From Hirundichthys speculiger (Eukaryota; Chordata; Actinopteri; Beloniformes; Exocoetidae), in contig JAGFBZ010000906.1 in the NCBI GenBank assembly GCA_018398805.1, forward strand, positions 1,941,001 through 2,005,000: 64,000 nucleotides of DNA, given 5' to 3'. The position numbers and the translations under genes are program-made. Shown here piece after piece: positions 59,930-64,000 of this stretch. The notes beneath the pieces are model-generated. The model had not been told where the DNA came from. It worked only from the letters and a program-made list of their open reading frames with translations, and made no database searches. The first letter of the stretch is position 1; the number at the start of each line of letters is the position of its first letter.

Positions 59930-60340
59930 GCTTACTAAAAGGTTTACCACAGCTTATTGAATATAGTTCAATCCAACAGGTGGTTCTGAGAATTTTGACT
60001 CGGAGCTATTTACTGTCAGCAGTGCTTTGAGGTAATTGACTTGTCATAAAGCTTAGTCTGATAATTATCTTTGCTATTTTTATTTAGTTTTATTGTAAGT
60101 GGATTCTGCTCCTGAAAGGCTCCTTCAGCGCTGCGACTCCACGTCCAATATTATTAGATGCTATGAGTTCAGCCTGTGCAAATCTGTTAATGCATAAGAC
60201 CATCAGAGCTTCTTATGTTTCGAGCCAGGTCAGGGTGAAGACACATCAGATTAATATTTGATCATGCAGAGGGGCTCTTAATCAGATTTGCTTATTCCCT
60301 CAGCCGAGTGCTCTGCAGCAATTATCATAATTGTTGTGCT
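59930..60340. promoter_or_regulatory. Candidate conserved non-coding block
   Basis: Repeat-free, with GATTAATATTTGATCATGCA and CTTAATCAGATTTGCTTATT near 60250-60295 and AATTATCATAATTG near 60319. Enhancer-like texture, conservation untested. Confidence 0.35.
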
Positions 60341-60504
60341 AAACATGTCTTTACGGCTGCCGGCCGGGCGTGAGCGTGCGCTGTGAGAGGGGGATTCCAG
60401 CACCAAAACCCAATTAATGCAGGACGGATGGCTGGGCCTGCAGAGGGAGGACGAGGAAGGGGAGGACCACGGTCAAGGATGCTGGTGCAGCATTCACGAG
60501 GCGG

Positions 60505-60540
60505 CCCAGCTAACATCCCAGTTAACATCCCAGTTAACCC
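60505..60540. repeat. Short tandem repeat AACATCCCAGTT
   Basis: About three near-perfect 12-bp units. Confidence 0.75.
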
Positions 60541-60544
60541 CAGA

Positions 60545-61315
60545 CGCTCCTGAGCCGTGACCCCCGGTGTCTGCCGACACGTCTGTCACGAGAAAATGGC
60601 GGTTTCAGCCAACAAGTGTCCTCCTGTGCTGCTTCGCTCTCATTTACGGGAGAAACATTCTGGTGTTTGCTGGGTCAGTGCTCGTGTTTAAATCTGATTA
60701 AAATCTAATTTTCAGCTAATATGAAACTATTCATTTTCACTCTGTTGAAAAAAGATGCTCTGCTTAATTTTATTCTCGTTTATTATTCAGAAGACTTAAC
60801 GTAAATGGTTATTTGAATAGACTCATTCCTGACATTGGGCATTTAAGCAGAACAGTGAATTATGGGAAAATAATGGACGTGAACGTACGGTGTTGTTTTC
60901 GTTGATTGCAGGGAAATCTTAACAAAATATACGAAGAAGAGAAATCAGAGTTGTTTTAATGAGAACGGCTCAGATCTGGATCTGTGAAGGTTTGTTTTAC
61001 CGAAACACTTAAAAAAAAAAAAAAAACTGACCTTAGTTTGAAGTTTAATGGAAATAACGTCAAAGTGATTTCAAAAGCACTGCTGGTTATTTTTTTATTC
61101 ATTTATTTTCATCTCAACCTTTTCTCCTCAGTGCTGATCTTTTAAATATCTTTAACTCGTATCCCGGTAAATGAGGCGTGCAGGATTAGAGGTCTCTGAT
61201 GAAAATAACCGGCGTTCTCTCTCCTTCGACAACATTTTTGGTTCTGAAACATTCGCGACTGAAATCCCGTTCACGTCTCACGCAAAACAATAAAATTACC
61301 AAAGCGCGGATCCTG
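60545..61315. other. Non-coding DNA, nothing recognised
   Basis: AT-rich sequence with an A-run near 61012. Confidence 0.4.
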
Positions 61316-61319
61316 CTCC

Positions 61320-61680
61320 GTGTCATTTTTATTGCCGCCTCATGAATATGCCGTCAGCGCGCCGGTTTGTCATAAGTGTGTCTATCAAACAAATGAGCAC
61401 GTGGCTCCACTTCTGCCTGTATGAAAGTCATCTATCCCGGCGGAGGCATGGCTCTGCACAAAGAAACACTCAGAGAGATGCTTTCCCATTAATCTATGTT
61501 GACTGGCTGGAAATTGCATCTTTGTAATGAGTATTAGGTGTGCATCTACATGAATTAAAGCTGAATGAGCCCCTGATTGATTACCTCGTCCCAAATGACG
61601 CCCCTTCCCGTGATCATTATTGTTTAAAAGTGACTAAATCATATCGGGATGATTAAAGCCTTTGCAGAAGATAGAGCGAA
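61320..61680. promoter_or_regulatory. Candidate conserved non-coding block
   Basis: Unique, GC-balanced, containing CCCATTAATCTATGTTGACT, TTTGTAATGAGTATTAGGTG and GATTGATTACCTCG. Small frames on both strands across it have no domain. Confidence 0.35.
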
Positions 61681-61684
61681 GGCA

Positions 61685-63585
61685 CGAAACTGTGCTTCTT
61701 GTCCCTAAATCCTGTTTATGTGGTTTACTTCTAGGAGATGAAGTAATGGCTGTTTGATCAAGAAGGAGGCTGGACCTGCATCAGAATAAATGTGTTTGCC
61801 AAAAGATATTTGACAAAGATATATGTTTCCCATAGTTTTACATTTCATATGCATTTTCACTTTAAGAAGCATTATCAAGGCTCGACTGCTTGTTTGTGTT
61901 TTTTTCTCTGAATTTATAACTCTGGACAGTAAGAAACCACTATTACAGACATGTATTTAGCACATATACACATATATATATATGATAAATATACAGTTCT
62001 GCTCATTGAGACATCATGCATTCAGCATTATCGTCATTTTGAAAGAAGCTGACCACGTGAAAGCTTTTCCAGGGTAAATGGAGTGCAGCACAGGCAGCGT
62101 TTGAAACCGGGGCCAAAAAGTCCAGGTTTTTACAGTCACAGTGGCATTTATTTGATGCAAACAACATGTCTGGAGTCACCCACACAAAAGAGCTGCACGT
62201 CCCTGCCAGGTATTCACTTACTTCACGGAGCACACTCAACTGCGCCCAGCCGATTTGCTCGAATTTGACTCTCGGTCATAAAATCTTGATTGTTTGGAAT
62301 CGCACTATGGCTTTTTTCTTGTCTTTTTTTTTTTCTAAGGACCCCACACATCCAGTAACTTCACTGACTGCAGTGCAAATAGAAAGGCTGTCGCAGACGA
62401 GTTTTTCTTTTTGCTTTCTGCGTTTTTGACTTTTACTCGTGCAACAACATGCATCTCGAGGCTCCTTGTTTTCTCTTTTATTAATAAAATTGAAACAGCA
62501 GTTTCCCTGGCCTAAGTTTATCCAAATGTGATAGAAGCTATTAACAAAAAAAAAAAAAAAAAAAAGAAGAGAAGAGGACCGTCACCTTGCATCTCGACAT
62601 ATTTACTGTACCTGGACGCACTAATGCTCCTCTGTAATGTCTTACTGGTAATTATACTGCCAAGCACCCTGTTGGGGTAATTATACTAAAAACAGCCTCA
62701 TTAGCAGCATCAAGACAAGATGAACCCCCTCCCACCACCACCACCACCTCACCCCACCCTCAAGAAGCCTCACAACCTCCTCCCTCGTGCACCCTTTTGA
62801 AGGCCAGCTCTTCTTCATCGTTAGCTTTCCGCCGGCGACACTATATCACTATATCACTATATCATATCAGCGGCCTTTAAACCAACCGCGTTAAATAAAC
62901 TGCACTGAACTTAAGTTACTCTCCATCATTGTGAATCATGTCTCCTTAACTCGTTGCAAGCGGCGTTTTCCCCCTTCGACGTGCGTGAAGCCCGCACACG
63001 CCCCGATCCGTTTGCTGGTTTGGATCTGCAGAGCGTTTGCTTTAAATTAAGAACAACCTGCTCGCCATTTAACTGAAGAGTTTAAACGGAAGGACCAATA
63101 ACTCATAGTGAGCGCACACACAGACAGAGACTCTGGCTGGTGAGGGTTAAAAAATAATAATAAAGAAGAAGTAAAATTAAGAATACCACTGCTGGTTTGG
63201 ATAATGTGAGTCCACGGTGTTTGTGCTCGCAGTTTTAAAGAAATATTGCGCAGTAAATATGAATGCCTGCAGAATTTCACTTTACTTACAAAGGCTTTGC
63301 TGAAAATTTCTGCAGATAAATTGCCTGAATGTTTCGAGCCAAACATTTAAGGGAAGAGACATAAAGAACGGTAAGTATAAAAAAGTAGAGTTTTGTTTCC
63401 TCTCATGCAAAGATGCTTCCTGCTCACCATAACCAAGCAACAGCAAAAATTGAATAAGTCCTGAACTCTGCATTGTCTGGCAATTTGCTGTCTTTAAATT
63501 ATTCAGAGGCAAGGATTTTCTTTTCTTTTTTTTTATGTCAGCAAATGTGTGTTTTCCAGTGACAAAGCTAGCCTCGCCTAATAGT
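61685..63585. other. Non-coding DNA with short repeats
   Basis: Holds a short TA run near 61970 and a poly(A) at about 62547-62566. GGTAATTATACT is written twice (near 62647 and 62678). No supported gene. Confidence 0.4.
62840..62868. repeat. (ACTATATC)3 short tandem repeat
   Basis: Three adjacent copies of an 8-bp unit followed by ATATC. Confidence 0.8.
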
Positions 63586-63589
63586 TTCA

Positions 63590-64000
63590 CTGCGTCTGCC
63601 GTTTTATGACTGACATAGCAATAAGCTGATTGTCCAGATATTTATGCCATCTGCAGCTTGGAGAGATAATTAAAGTATATAAATTAATCAAGTGCAATTA
63701 ATTAGAGGTTTTATGTTCACAGCAGTACATCTTTGCATGTATAATTTATATTTATTGATTTGTTTGGTTTCATTAGCCTATAAGATAACAGTGCAAATGC
63801 ATTAGAGAGGAAAATGCACAATTAGTATGCGGTAAGGGCTGCTGGTAATTGATACATCAGCGAGCACTCCCAGCTGATATAAAGCTGTGTAAACTGTCAT
63901 AAGCAGTTACCACAGATGACTGATATTTTGCGCCATATCTCTCGCTTGATTAATGGTGTTTTTGAAAGCGGCCCCCCACTTAATGGGACCCTGATAGGCA
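63590..64000. promoter_or_regulatory. Candidate conserved non-coding block, runs off the window
   Basis: Repeat-free, with a dense set of TAATTA/ATTAAT motifs (63667-63715) and TGGTAATTGATACATCAGCG. It ends in a GC-balanced segment up to the window edge. By appearance the strongest enhancer-like block here. Confidence 0.4.

Overview
The window looks like intergenic or intronic DNA from a ray-finned fish, probably a percomorph. It is about 60% AT and full of short microsatellites. It carries a typical teleost set of mobile elements: a Ty3/gypsy element with a short LTR, Tc1-like transposons, many hAT elements with 8-bp target duplications, a fish L1-type LINE, an RTE-like LINE and solo LTRs. 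I recognise no host protein-coding exon, rRNA or tRNA. Nearly every long open frame belongs to a transposon or is a chance frame in repeats.

Layout. 1-5.3 kb: non-coding DNA with a LINE 3' end ending in a (TTGA)n tail and a common fish repeat. 5.3-11.9 kb: a Tc1-like transposon split by a nearly complete gypsy element on the minus strand (5347-10362). That element has LTRs of 182 and 181 bp differing by one T, a primer site matching tRNA-Ser(GCU), a purine tract, gag and pol. 11.9-19.2 kb: a hAT MITE, a solo LTR, a decayed RTE-like LINE holding a piece of another retroelement, and Tc1 relics. 21.7-25.2 kb: a hAT-like element full of (TA)n, a solo LTR, and a 5'-truncated L1 with a hAT MITE in its 3' UTR. 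29.1-30.6 kb: a hAT element. 34.4-38.3 kb: a stack of elements nested at least four deep. 38.6-44.6 kb: transposon and LINE remnants, a hAT-like element carrying a MADF-domain frame, a Tigger/pogo-type element and another TIR element. 46.6-64 kb: repeat-poor DNA with TAAT-rich blocks that look like conserved non-coding elements near a developmental gene. Conservation cannot be tested here.

The genes do not form one pathway. Functional content is the retrotransposon machinery (gag, then protease-RT-RNase H-integrase) and broken transposases. The gypsy copy looks very young by its LTRs. Its integrase is split by a 55-nt filler that includes an inverted 35-nt copy of its own RNase H coding region, so it should not make a working integrase. 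Element ages can be ordered from nesting and target duplications. I found no convincing new defence or metabolic system. The most unusual items are the templated filler, the nested hAT stack with an intact paralogue of its host site in the same window, and the MADF frame inside a hAT-like element.
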